From positions 1 to 64,000 of the forward strand of contig CBFIDK010000004.1 in NCBI GenBank assembly GCA_965661345.1: a stretch of 64,000 bases of DNA, given 5' to 3'. The position numbers were made by a program, and so were the translations under genes. Every line of letters starts with the position of its first letter. The first letter of the stretch is position 1. The notes under the pieces were generated by a model. That model saw only the letters and a list, made by a program, of their open reading frames with translations, was not told the origin of the DNA and ran no database searches. This DNA comes from GCA-2862585 sp965661345. Its GTDB lineage: Bacteria; Bacteroidota; Bacteroidia; Flavobacteriales; UBA7312. Below, piece after piece: positions 16,027 to 24,176 of this stretch.

Positions 16027-16109
16027 GAGAATAAAAAAGCGGAACACTGTCTCAAAATGAGATGGATTACGCTTTGGTGGACCTAAGCGTCCTTATTTCG
16101 AACTTTTTT
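16027..16109. repeat. tRNA-3'-end/terminator-like repeat, copy B
   Basis: GAGAATAAAAAAGCGGAACAC, then the TCTCA/TGAGA inner stem, GGATTACGCTTTGGTGG and ACCTAAGCGTCC...TTCGAAC. The hairpin half is nearly identical to the flanks of the 24.5-28.0 kb element; the second half matches copies A and D. It ends at the stop of the next minus-strand gene. Confidence 0.75.
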
Positions 16110-16488
16110 ATTTAGCTTTTATAAACCCTATGATTGAAATTATATAGACAATAATGTCCGGAATTACCATTCCAAAACTAAAATTCATTAATGGCTCATT
16201 AGAAAATACAGTGAAAAACATTAACATTAAAATTGATGTGCCAATAATGTAAGACAGTAATATTTTTTTTGCTGTTTCTAAAGAAGAATTTCTACATAAA
16301 ATACATATTAAACCGATTATTAAAATAGCAGGAAATAATCCATAGTGCATTATTTCAACCATTCTAATTGCTTCCTGAGCTTGAGTGTTAAGCATAGTTG
16401 GAGCCATTTTTGTAATTGTGAATGCCATAACAAGTGACATTATGATATTAAACCCTCCAACAATTGATAAAGTAATTTTTGTTTTCAT
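16108..16488 (-). CDS. small integral membrane protein
   Basis: 126 residues with four hydrophobic segments at about 6-27, 48-66, 75-95 and 102-124. It has no recognised domain beyond resemblance to four-helix DUF-type membrane proteins. It is the only gene between repeat copies B and C, and is oriented opposite to its neighbours. Function unknown. Confidence 0.65.
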   Translation of the reverse strand: MKTKITLSIVGGFNIIMSLVMAFTITKMAPTMLNTQAQEAIRMVEIMHYGLFPAILIIGLICILCRNSSLETAKKILLSYIIGTSILMLMFFTVFSNEPLMNFSFGMVIPDIIVYIISIIGFIKAK

Positions 16489-16540
16489 AAATTTTTTATT
16501 TTTAACAATAATACAAAAATCTACTCAATTTAGTGGGGAT

Positions 16541-16580
16541 CTTTTTTGTGGACCTAAGTGTCCTTTTTTCGAACTTTTTT
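16541..16580. repeat. partial tRNA-3'-end-like repeat, copy C
   Basis: Only the right half is kept: GTGGACCTAAGTGTCC and TTTTTTCGAACTTTTTT. The GCGGAA hairpin half is missing. Same orientation as the other copies. Confidence 0.65.
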
Positions 16581-16679
16581 TGAAAATCTGCTATATATAT
16601 TAGCTATTCAGTGATTTATTTATGTTGGTTAAAGATGATATTTGAAATTTTGCATAAAAATAATTTTAATTAAAAAACT

Positions 16680-17564
16680 ATGTTAGGAAAACAAATATCG
16701 GATATGATGATCAAGCCAGGAAAAGCCCCTGTTTTTGAAACGCCAGACAAATATAATTTAGATTATGAAAATGTAACGTTTAAAACAAAAGATAACGTCA
16801 TATTATCTGGATGGTTAATAAAAGGTAGAAATGAAAAACTTATCATTCAATCTCATTTTGGTGTTCAGTGTTCAAGATGTGGTTTTACAATTGAGGGAAA
16901 AGGATTAATGGAGCGTATGCTTTGGTCAAAAGACATACATTTTTTAAATCAAGCAAGCTATTTAGCAGAAGCAGGTTATTCTGTCTTAATGTATGACTTA
17001 AGAAATCATGGTCAAAGTCAAGAGGGAACTAATAAATGGATTACTTGGGGATTAGATGAAAGATTGGATGTATTAGCTGCAATAGATTTTATTTCTAATC
17101 ATAAAGAATATAAGAATACAAAAATAGGCCTACTAAGCATTTGTATGGGAGCTGCTTCTTCTACTTTTGCATTTGGAATGGAAAAAGAAATGAAAAATTT
17201 CAAGAACTTAAAATCAATGATTGCAGTTCAACCATTAACCTATGATTATTTTTTAGAGAACTTAGGGCTTCCAAAATTTATTTTAAATTCCGGAAGTAAA
17301 TACAGTAAAAATAATAGAAATACTGATTTAACTGGAGATTCTTTTCTTCCATACGTTAAAGACATATCAATCCCAACAATGATTATTCAAAATCAAAATG
17401 ATCCAATGACTGATATGGATATGGTGCATTCTATTTTTGAAGATTTAATAAACGATAAAGAACTTATATTACTTGATTTAGAAAAGAAAAGAGGCGCAGC
17501 ATACGACTGGATTGGAAAAAATCCTGAAAAAATTGTAAGTTGGTTTAATAAATTTTGTGTTTAG
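16680..17564 (+). CDS. alpha/beta hydrolase-like protein with Cys at the nucleophile elbow
   Basis: 294 residues. LIIQSHFGVQ (about 60) resembles the oxyanion region. MYDLRNHGQSQEG (about 104-116) is typical of the fold. The nucleophile elbow reads LLSICMGAAS (about 156-165), with Cys instead of Ser. An acid is present in QNQNDPMTD (about 240). No clear catalytic His is seen near the C-terminus, where KRGAAYDWIGKNPE stands. It may therefore be a dienelactone-hydrolase-like thiol enzyme, or inactive. First gene of a tight cluster with the SRPBCC, AraC and MBL genes. Confidence 0.75.
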   Translation: MLGKQISDMMIKPGKAPVFETPDKYNLDYENVTFKTKDNVILSGWLIKGRNEKLIIQSHFGVQCSRCGFTIEGKGLMERMLWSKDIHFLNQASYLAEAGYSVLMYDLRNHGQSQEGTNKWITWGLDERLDVLAAIDFISNHKEYKNTKIGLLSICMGAASSTFAFGMEKEMKNFKNLKSMIAVQPLTYDYFLENLGLPKFILNSGSKYSKNNRNTDLTGDSFLPYVKDISIPTMIIQNQNDPMTDMDMVHSIFEDLINDKELILLDLEKKRGAAYDWIGKNPEKIVSWFNKFCV

Positions 17565-17566
17565 AT

Positions 17567-18067
17567 ATGGCTTTTTTAACATCAAAATGGATAATTTTTT
17601 TAGTTGTTACTTTACTATTTATTCTGTCATTTACTTTAAAAAAAACAGTTAAAAGTGAAATTTATATTAAGGCTAATAAGCATACAGTATGGAATGTTAT
17701 AACTAATACAAATGATTATGAAAAATGGAATAGTGTATTAACGTTAGTTGATGGTAATATAGGTGAAAGACAAAAAGTAAAATATAACTTTACACAAGAA
17801 GAAGGTAAACAATACGATGTTTCCGTCGTTGTTAAAAAAATCTATCAAGATAGTATCTTAAATCAATGGGGTGGAGCTAAAGGAATAATAACCTATGATC
17901 ATTTTTATTTACTTTCAGAAAAAAACAAACAAACAAAACTGATTATAAAAGAAGATTATAGTGGATTAATGGTCTTATTTTGGAGTCCAAACAAGGTTCA
18001 AAAAGCATATGACAGGTTGATTTTAGACATTAAAAAACAGTCTGAACACTTAGAAAATAATAAATGA
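17567..18067 (+). CDS. SRPBCC (START-like) family protein with N-terminal membrane anchor
   Basis: 166 residues from ATG 17567; a TTG 12 nt earlier is less likely. Residues 6-26 form one membrane segment (WIIFLVVTLLFILSF). The rest matches the polyketide-cyclase/SRPBCC pattern, with IKANKHTVWNVITNTNDYEKWN at its start (shown only to locate it, about 35-56). Such domains bind hydrophobic ligands. The gene overlaps the following AraC gene by 4 nt, indicating translational coupling. Confidence 0.75.
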   Translation: MAFLTSKWIIFLVVTLLFILSFTLKKTVKSEIYIKANKHTVWNVITNTNDYEKWNSVLTLVDGNIGERQKVKYNFTQEEGKQYDVSVVVKKIYQDSILNQWGGAKGIITYDHFYLLSEKNKQTKLIIKEDYSGLMVLFWSPNKVQKAYDRLILDIKKQSEHLENNK

Positions 18068-18972
18068 AAAAAATTATAAGATTAAAATCAATAAGTGAGG
18101 TTCACAAGTTCTATAATTTACCTAAACCCAAACATCCGCTTGTTTCTATAATATATTTTGATGAAGGAGTTTTAAATGCTGAGTATGGCGAATATACTTA
18201 TGTGTTTGACTTTTTTCAGATTAGTTTAAAAGAAGGGGTTAAAGGAAAATTTGTATACGGAAGAAATACTTATGATTTTGAAGAAGGTACTATGGCTTTT
18301 CTTAAACCTAATCAGTCAATAAAAATTGAAAAAAATAATCTTGTTACAAATAGTGGTGGTTGGATGCTATTGATTCATCCAGATTTATTACTTAAATCAG
18401 AGCTTAGTGATAAGATGAAAAACTATACTTTTTTTTCTTACGATGTTAATGAAGCACTTCATGTTTCTGATGAAGAGAAAATCATTATTAATGAGTTAGT
18501 AAAAAAAATTGAAAGAGAATATTGTCAAAATATAGACAGGCATAGTCAAACATTGATATTGTCCAATATTGAATTATTGTTAAATTATTGTTCTCGTTTT
18601 TATGATCGTCAGTTTTATACACGCACTAATGTGAATAATAACAAGGTAATTGATTTTGAAAATTTTATACAACAGTATTTTAATAAAGGTCAACAACTTA
18701 AATTGGGCTTACCTTCCGTTTCAGATTGCGGTATAGCATTAAATATGTCTGCTGGTTATTTGAGTGACTTGTTGAAAAAAGAAACAGGTATTAGCGCTCA
18801 AGAACACATTCATAATTATATTGTTTATAAAGCAAAATACTTGCTTTTAAACTCAAATGATTCTGTAAGTGAAATTGCCTTTCAATTGGGATATAATTAC
18901 CCTCAACATTTTAGCAAGCTGTTCAAATCAAAAACAGGTTTAACACCTGTAAATTTTAGAAAATTAAATTAA
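18064..18972 (+). CDS. AraC family transcriptional regulator
   Basis: 302 residues. The N-terminal cupin-like sensor (about 25-120) includes FEEGTMAFLKPNQ. The C-terminal double helix-turn-helix (about 200-300) contains MSAGYLSDLLKKETG and SVSEIAFQLGYNYPQHFSKLFK, ending in the usual TPVNFRK. Probably regulates its own cluster (hydrolase, SRPBCC, MBL). Its ATG overlaps the previous stop by 4 nt. Confidence 0.9.
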   Translation: MKKIIRLKSISEVHKFYNLPKPKHPLVSIIYFDEGVLNAEYGEYTYVFDFFQISLKEGVKGKFVYGRNTYDFEEGTMAFLKPNQSIKIEKNNLVTNSGGWMLLIHPDLLLKSELSDKMKNYTFFSYDVNEALHVSDEEKIIINELVKKIEREYCQNIDRHSQTLILSNIELLLNYCSRFYDRQFYTRTNVNNNKVIDFENFIQQYFNKGQQLKLGLPSVSDCGIALNMSAGYLSDLLKKETGISAQEHIHNYIVYKAKYLLLNSNDSVSEIAFQLGYNYPQHFSKLFKSKTGLTPVNFRKLN

Positions 18973-18976
18973 ACTC

Positions 18977-20089
18977 ATGAAAGTTTTTGGTGTTTTTATT
19001 GGAATTTCTCTATTAATAGTAACATCCTTTGTTGTAATTTTTATTAATACTTATCCATCGTTAGGAGGAAAAAATTCTCGTGCCGATATAAAACGATTCA
19101 GTAATTCAGAAAATTTCTACAATGGTGTTTTTAATAATTTATCTGTGACAAACATGAATATGAGTTTAAGGGACATGATGTCTTTAGGGTTTAAATTTTT
19201 ATTTGATAAGAATAACCGGTTTCCCAAAAAAGAGCCTCCAATAAACTCAATTGATTCTTTTAAAATTAATAATATAAAAGATGATTTTGCAATGATTTGG
19301 TTTGGACATTCTACTTTCTATGTTAAATTAGAAGGTTATCATATTTTACTAGACCCAATGTTTAGTGAAGTTCCAGCACCACTTCCTTTTTTAGGAAATA
19401 AAAGGTTTCAATCTAAATTACCTCTTAATATTGATGATTTACCAGAAATAGATTTCGTTTTTATTTCACACGATCATTATGATCATTTAGATTATAAATC
19501 AATTCTAAAACTATCGAAAAAAGTTAAACAGTTTTATGTTCCATTAGGTGTGAGTAATCATCTTGTAGAATGGGGTGTTGATATTGATAGAATTATAGAA
19601 TTCGATTGGTGGGATTCAAAAGAATTAAACAACCTAAATATTATATTCACTCCTGCTCGACACTACTCTGGAAGAAATATTAATAATCGTTTTTCTAGTT
19701 TATGGGGCTCGTGGGTAATAAATGGTTTGAATACTAAGTTGTTTTTTAGTGGTGATAGTGGATACGATAGTCATTTTAAAACTATTGGAGATAAATATGG
19801 CCCGTTTGATTATGCGTTAATGGAGTGCGGGCAATACAATAAATTATGGTGTAATATTCATATGATGCCCGAAGAAACTGCTCAAGCTAGCATTGACATT
19901 CAAGCTAAAACAACTTTACCCATACATTGGGGTTCTTTTGCTCTTGCTTTTCATGAATGGAACGAGCCTGTTGAACGATTTACAAAGAAAGCTGATGAGC
20001 TAAATTTAAGTTTTATGGTTCCCAAAGTTGGTGAGATAATTTATAAGAATAATAAATATGAACCAAAAAAATGGTGGATCAATGAATAA
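18977..20089 (+). CDS. MBL-fold metallohydrolase, membrane anchored
   Basis: 370 residues. The N-terminal hydrophobic segment (about 5-24) is a signal or anchor. The metallo-beta-lactamase core begins near GHSTFYVKLEG. Metal ligands are in SHDHYDHLD (about 170-178), then PARHYSGR (about 226), FFSGDSGYD (about 257) and a final PIHWG (about 314). It resembles UlaG/NAPE-PLD-like hydrolases, which act on phosphodiester or lactone bonds. Substrate unknown. A truncated paralogue lies at 23745-24176, last in the neighbouring module. Confidence 0.85.
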   Translation: MKVFGVFIGISLLIVTSFVVIFINTYPSLGGKNSRADIKRFSNSENFYNGVFNNLSVTNMNMSLRDMMSLGFKFLFDKNNRFPKKEPPINSIDSFKINNIKDDFAMIWFGHSTFYVKLEGYHILLDPMFSEVPAPLPFLGNKRFQSKLPLNIDDLPEIDFVFISHDHYDHLDYKSILKLSKKVKQFYVPLGVSNHLVEWGVDIDRIIEFDWWDSKELNNLNIIFTPARHYSGRNINNRFSSLWGSWVINGLNTKLFFSGDSGYDSHFKTIGDKYGPFDYALMECGQYNKLWCNIHMMPEETAQASIDIQAKTTLPIHWGSFALAFHEWNEPVERFTKKADELNLSFMVPKVGEIIYKNNKYEPKKWWINE

Positions 20090-20162
20090 ACACTAGATGA
20101 TTTAACATAATTATTGACATAACCATTTGTTATTTAATCTCAATAAAAGAATTATAAGACAT

Positions 20163-20242
20163 TGTGAGAAAAAAAGCGGAAAACTATCTCAGAATGAGAT
20201 GGATTCCGCTTTGGTGGACCTAAGCGTCTTTATTTCGAACTT
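20163..20242. repeat. tRNA-3'-end/terminator-like repeat, copy D
   Basis: TGTGAGAAAAAAAGCGGAAA, inner TCTCA/TGAGA stem, TTCCGCTTTGGTGGACC and TAAGCGTCTT...TTCGAAC. The leading TGTGAGAA is shared with the 61-bp flanks of the intact element. Same orientation as copies A-C. Confidence 0.7.
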
Positions 20243-20249
20243 CTATTAT

Positions 20250-20278
20250 AAAGCCCCAAGCATTTAGCTTGGGGCTTT
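20250..20278 (-). terminator. strong intrinsic terminator
   Basis: Perfect stem AAAGCCCCAAGC / GCTTGGGGCTTT with a 5-nt loop. It lies 25 nt after the stop of the T9SS-domain fragment and fits a terminator of that former gene. Confidence 0.7.
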
Positions 20279-20302
20279 TAAATTTAAAATATTTCGATTC
20301 TT

Positions 20303-20617
20303 TTATTGAAGCACCATTTTACTGTTGACATTTCCTTTGTCTGAACTTATCTCTAAAAAGTAAACACCTTTAGGTTTATCAGTCATTTTTAACTCGTAGC
20401 TGTATGATCCGTTAAAGTCAAACAATTCTTCATTAAAAATCTCCTCTCCTATGACATTGACTACTTTAATAATTATAGATTGTATTTCTTTTGAACTGAA
20501 TGATATGTTAAAAATATCTCTTGTTGGATTAGGATAAATGTTTAAATCAGAAACAATATCAGATTCTAATCTTGCTCCACCTAGAGTGTATTCAACTGAC
20601 GATGAGAAGATAGCCAC
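20303..20617 (-). pseudogene. remnant of a T9SS-secreted protein (type A sorting domain only)
   Basis: About 104 residues remain. The segment SDLNIYPNPTRDIFNISF and the closing KGVYFLEISSDKG...KMVLQ are a complete type A C-terminal sorting domain of about 75 residues. The preceding passenger is gone: the frame continues only a few codons past GTG 20617 before a TAA at 20636-20638. It keeps a good terminator downstream. It looks like the 3' end of a deleted or interrupted secreted-protein gene. Confidence 0.7.
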
Positions 20618-20687
20618 ACTAATATTAGTTATTCTTTATTTGATATTAAAAACTAAGCCATTAAACTTAGTTAAGAATGATTATAAA

Positions 20688-20936
20688 ATGGAAAATGAAA
20701 TAAAATTATACATTGATCAAAACCTACCTAATGTTACCATTGTCAAATTATTAGATGTATTTAACATATCCAATGCTGAGTTATACAAAGCTATGAGGAA
20801 TGAGAAGCCAGGCCATTATATCCGAACTAAACGTTTGGAAAAACTTAAAGAGGCTAAGTTAAACTCTAAATCTATTGAAGAGGCTAGTTCTTTAACAGGT
20901 TTCTCAATTAGTTATTTAAAGAAAATTTACACTTGA
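20688..20936 (+). CDS. short helix-turn-helix protein, AraC-like
   Basis: 82 residues from ATG 20688. Residues about 15-75 contain NVTIVKLLDVFNISNAELYKA and SIEEASSLTGFSISYLKKI, each a helix-turn-helix, in the spacing of an AraC DNA-binding domain without a sensor domain. Either a minimal regulator or the stump of a larger gene. A longer frame extends upstream but overlaps the T9SS remnant on the other strand and is not favoured. Confidence 0.5.
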   Translation: MENEIKLYIDQNLPNVTIVKLLDVFNISNAELYKAMRNEKPGHYIRTKRLEKLKEAKLNSKSIEEASSLTGFSISYLKKIYT

Positions 20937-21118
20937 TGAAAATCATGAAACATCAAATGTAGATATCGGAAATCATTGTTCAGACCCTTATGACTTTGAT
21001 TTTAAAGGAACCTGTTAGAAACACATTCTTGACTACTCGATTTTTAATATTTCAAGATTAAATAAGGACAAGAAGTTCGATTTATTTAATCAAGGTCGAC
21101 TAACTTTTTACATTTTAC
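20937..21118. other. non-coding gap
   Basis: No supported gene. A short open stretch continuing from the previous gene ends at a TAG near 21019 and reads like decayed coding sequence. Confidence 0.4.
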
Positions 21119-21148
21119 TTGCTGTTATTAAAATAAACTGTAATTTTG
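21119..21148 (+). promoter_or_regulatory. promoter of the TetR operon
   Basis: TTG at 21119-21121, a 19-bp spacer, and TAATTTTG at 21141-21148. This matches the Bacteroidota -33/-7 consensus. The predicted start falls inside the operator at 21151-21164. Confidence 0.65.
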
Positions 21149-21150
21149 CA

Positions 21151-21164
21151 AGTGATTACTCACT
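21151..21164. promoter_or_regulatory. candidate TetR operator, site 1
   Basis: AGTGATTACTCACT, an inverted repeat AGTGA-N4-TCACT, directly upstream of the regulator's ATG and just after its -7 box. A near-identical site is at 21710. Confidence 0.6.
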
Positions 21165-21689
21165 ATGACTGAAAAACAAGAAAAGATCATTGAAGCGGCT
21201 CTGGAATTATTTTCAAAGAATGGTTTTCATGCTACCTCAACCAGCAAAGTAGCAAAGCATGCCGGGGTGTCTGAAGGACTTATCTTTCGTCATTTTGAGA
21301 ATAAAAACGGCTTATTAACTGCCATTGCTAAAATGGCAGAAGAAAAAATGGGTGGTGTTTTTTATAGTGTCATCACAGAAAGTGACCCTAAAAAACAAAT
21401 CCGCCTCTTCCTTGAAATGCCTTTCGAAATTAAAGAGGAAGATAAAGAGTTTTGGAGACTTCAGTTTAAATTAAAGTGGGAGCTAAACACCCATAGTAAA
21501 GATAAAATGAAGCCTATTACAGATGCGCTGACTATTGCACTCCAAAAGCTGGGGTACAAATCGCCAGAGATGGAGGCTCACTTCCTTTTGTTTTTTGTGG
21601 AAGGAATCTCTACCTCTATATTAAGAAAAAGCATGCGTCTTGATCAAAAGGAAGTTATATCCTTCCTTATTAATAAATATGACTTGTAA
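21165..21689 (+). CDS. TetR/AcrR family transcriptional regulator
   Basis: 174 residues. The N-terminal helix-turn-helix (about 6-50) reads IIEAALELFSKNGFHATSTSKV, then AGVSEGLIFRHFENKNGL, the classic TetR signature. The C-terminal ligand domain is short. It probably represses itself and the four genes that follow, because matching inverted repeats precede both it (21151) and the next gene (21710). Ligand unknown. Confidence 0.9.
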   Translation: MTEKQEKIIEAALELFSKNGFHATSTSKVAKHAGVSEGLIFRHFENKNGLLTAIAKMAEEKMGGVFYSVITESDPKKQIRLFLEMPFEIKEEDKEFWRLQFKLKWELNTHSKDKMKPITDALTIALQKLGYKSPEMEAHFLLFFVEGISTSILRKSMRLDQKEVISFLINKYDL

Positions 21690-21709
21690 AAAATTTAAAC
21701 TTAAAGTAA

Positions 21710-21723
21710 GTAAGTAATCACTA
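21710..21723. promoter_or_regulatory. candidate TetR operator, site 2
   Basis: AGTAAGTAATCACT. Its reverse complement differs from site 1 at one of 14 positions. It lies 14 nt before the next start. Confidence 0.55.
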
Positions 21724-21736
21724 ATAAAAGCAAAAA

Positions 21737-22237
21737 ATGGAACTATTAAAACTCGCAATCGACTGGGCAAAAACAGAAATCTTTTCATCAACTTTCTTTG
21801 TTGTTTTTGGCATCCTCTTTTTATTGGCAAGCCTAGGGTTTTGGCAATTTGGTAAAACTGATTTAGCAAAAGCCTATATAATACCAAGCTTAGTAGCTGC
21901 TGTTTTGCTATTAATCATAGGAAGCGGATTAATTTATAGCAACCTATCCAGAGTAAATAGCTTTCCAAACGATTATAGACAGGATGCTGTGAGCTTTGTA
22001 GAATCAGAAATTGACCGCACTGAAAAGACTTTAAAAGGTTATAAAAATGTATTTGTTATCATCCCGTTAATCATCGCTATCTGTGCCTTGTTAATGATCT
22101 TTTTCGACTCAGCAGTTTGGAGAGCAAGCTTGATAACAACCATTGCGATGATGTCTGTCATTTTATTGATAGACGGCAATGCCGGGTCTAGGATTGAGGC
22201 CTACCATAAGCAGTTATTATTAATTAAGGAAAAATAA
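21737..22237 (+). CDS. integral membrane protein, unknown function
   Basis: 166 residues with hydrophobic segments at about 16-35, 49-70, 108-127 and 133-150. The segment ESEIDRTEKTLKGYKNVF lies between the second and third. No family recognised. Second gene of the TetR operon, ending 6 nt before the SDR gene. Confidence 0.7.
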   Translation: MELLKLAIDWAKTEIFSSTFFVVFGILFLLASLGFWQFGKTDLAKAYIIPSLVAAVLLLIIGSGLIYSNLSRVNSFPNDYRQDAVSFVESEIDRTEKTLKGYKNVFVIIPLIIAICALLMIFFDSAVWRASLITTIAMMSVILLIDGNAGSRIEAYHKQLLLIKEK

Positions 22238-22243
22238 AGCAAA

Positions 22244-23080
22244 ATGAAAAAAGTAGTTTTAATAACAGGCGCTTCTACCGGAATGGGAAAAGATGCTGCC
22301 TTACACTTAATTAAAGAAGGGTACATTGTGTATGGCGCTGCGCGTAGACTATCTCATATGGATGACATAGTAGCGAGAGGCGGACACGCTATACAGCTGG
22401 ACATCCTTGATGAAGCGGCTATCGATGAAGCTGTTCATCGAATTATGGACGAGCAAGGAAGAATTGACATACTGATCAACAATGCGGGCTATGCTGTTTG
22501 GGGAGCCGTTGAAACTGTTTCTATGAAGGATGCTAGGAGACAGTTTGATGTGAACATCTTTGGGCTGGCAAGCCTCACCAAAAAGATCATTCCCATAATG
22601 CGCGCTCAGCAAAGTGGTAAAATCATCAATTTATCCTCTATGGGAGGTCGCATATACTCTCCATTTGGCGCTTGGTATCACGCAACCAAACATGCCTTAG
22701 AGGGCTGGTCAGATTGTTTGCGTATAGAGCTCAAAGAGTTCGGCATCAATGTCATCTTAATAGAGCCAGGAGCAATAAACACTGAGTTTGGAGATGTTAT
22801 GATGAGTGATATGCTTGAAAGAGCCAAAGGAAGTCCTTATGAACAAAAAGTTAGCGCTATGCACAAAGCGTCCTTAGAAGTGTATGAAAAGGGAACTGGA
22901 TCGCCTCCATCGGTTATAACAGACCTTATTATTAAGGCTATTAACAGTGCCAAACCAAAAACACGCTATGTAGGTGGCAAGTATGCCAAACCAATGCTAT
23001 TCATTAGAAAATGGTTTGGAGAAAGAGCTTTTGAAATGGCTGTAATGAGCCAAATAAACGCCATAATCAAAAAGAAGTAA
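22244..23080 (+). CDS. short-chain dehydrogenase/reductase
   Basis: 278 residues of the classical SDR type. The cofactor loop is TGASTGMGKD (about 8-17). NNAG is at about 82-85, the catalytic Ser in NLSSMGG (about 131) and the YHATK motif (about 144-148). C-terminal length is usual for the family. It would reduce or oxidise a carbonyl or alcohol using NAD(P). The co-transcribed NAD(P)-binding and MBL proteins suggest breakdown of a small xenobiotic or lipid-like compound (inference). Confidence 0.9.
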   Translation: MKKVVLITGASTGMGKDAALHLIKEGYIVYGAARRLSHMDDIVARGGHAIQLDILDEAAIDEAVHRIMDEQGRIDILINNAGYAVWGAVETVSMKDARRQFDVNIFGLASLTKKIIPIMRAQQSGKIINLSSMGGRIYSPFGAWYHATKHALEGWSDCLRIELKEFGINVILIEPGAINTEFGDVMMSDMLERAKGSPYEQKVSAMHKASLEVYEKGTGSPPSVITDLIIKAINSAKPKTRYVGGKYAKPMLFIRKWFGERAFEMAVMSQINAIIKKK

Positions 23081-23081
23081 A

Positions 23082-23744
23082 ATGAAAGTTATCATTACAG
23101 GAGCCACTGGGATGGTAGGTAAAAGCGTATTGCTGGAATGTTTAGATCACAAAAAGGTTGAAAAAATTCTAGTTGTTAACCGGAAACCTTTAAAAATGAA
23201 ACACCCAAAAGTAGTAGAGTTAGTTGTTTATGATTTTAATAATATAACTCAGTATCAAGACAGCTTAAGGGATTATGACGCTTGTTTCTTTTGTATGGGT
23301 ATATCATCAATTGGATTAAACGAATCTACCTATACGGGTGTTACCTATGGTATTACAAAGGCTTTTGCAGACACCCTATTTAAGCTAAATAAAAAAATGG
23401 TGTTCAATTATGTTTCAGGTACTAATACGGACAGTAGTGAGAAAGGCAACAGTATGTGGGCAAGAGTGAAGGGGAAAACAGAAAATTACATTCTTAATAA
23501 GGGCTTTAAGGATGCTTACATGTTTCGCCCTGGCGCCATTGTTCCTGAAAAAGGAATCAAATCCAATACCGTTTGGTACAATGTTTTGTATGTGTTGGCA
23601 AGGCCTTTTTTTCCACTAATGAAAAAAAATAAAAACATTACCACTACTTCCAAGCTTGGGGTAGCCATGATCAATACGGTCTTAAAACCCACTGATCTTA
23701 AGCACTTAGAAAATGTGGATATCAATAGATATGCTGTATTATAA
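23082..23744 (+). CDS. NAD(P)H-binding (atypical SDR) protein
   Basis: 220 residues. The N-terminal Rossmann loop is TGATGMVGKS (about 6-15). FCMGISS lies at about 70, the motif YVSGTNTD at about 110, and RPGAIVPEKG at about 150, as in NAD(P)H-binding epimerase-like proteins of about 220 residues. It starts 1 nt after the SDR stop. Substrate unknown. Confidence 0.8.
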   Translation: MKVIITGATGMVGKSVLLECLDHKKVEKILVVNRKPLKMKHPKVVELVVYDFNNITQYQDSLRDYDACFFCMGISSIGLNESTYTGVTYGITKAFADTLFKLNKKMVFNYVSGTNTDSSEKGNSMWARVKGKTENYILNKGFKDAYMFRPGAIVPEKGIKSNTVWYNVLYVLARPFFPLMKKNKNITTTSKLGVAMINTVLKPTDLKHLENVDINRYAVL

Positions 23745-24176
23745 ATGAATCAAAAAAAAATGATTGGAACAATTGCATGGAGCGTAGTTGGCTTAGCCAT
23801 TGTTGGGAGTTGTCTTTTCTTAGGCTTTAGTCCAGAATTTGGCGGTAAACATTCGAAAGAGGATCTTAAGCGGTATGAGCGCTCTGGGAATATTAAAGAT
23901 GGTGTGTTTCAGAATAAGACTACCACTAAAATGGACATGAGTATGAAAGACATGGCCTCTATTATGAAAGAGTTTCTTTCGAAAAAAGGAGAGAAAACTC
24001 CCGATCGTGAACCTCCATTTAAAAAAGTTGACTCAACCTTATTAGCTGATTCTTATGACGACTTTTCTTTTGTCTGTTTTGGACATTCTACCTTTTTTCT
24101 TAAAATGGGGCAAAAGAAAATACTTTTAGACCCTATGTTTAGCAATGTTCCTGCTCCACTTTTTTCCAAGAATTAG
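23745..24176 (+). pseudogene. truncated MBL-fold hydrolase gene
   Basis: 143 residues matching the first part of the 370-residue MBL protein at 18977: N-terminal anchor, GGKHSKEDLKRYERSGN, DMSMKDMASIMKEF, FGHSTFFLKMGQ and LLDPMFSNVPAPL. The match then stops at SKN and TAG. The metal-binding HxHxDH and all later motifs are missing, and the following 300 nt code for nothing similar. It must be non-catalytic. Its 3' part was probably lost in a rearrangement close to the recombinase element. Confidence 0.8.

Noticed and set aside
11841..20242. Copies A-D as functional tRNA genes
   Set aside because: Only a T-loop-like TTCGAA and a CCA-like end remain. T-stem and acceptor arms do not pair and no anticodon arm is present.
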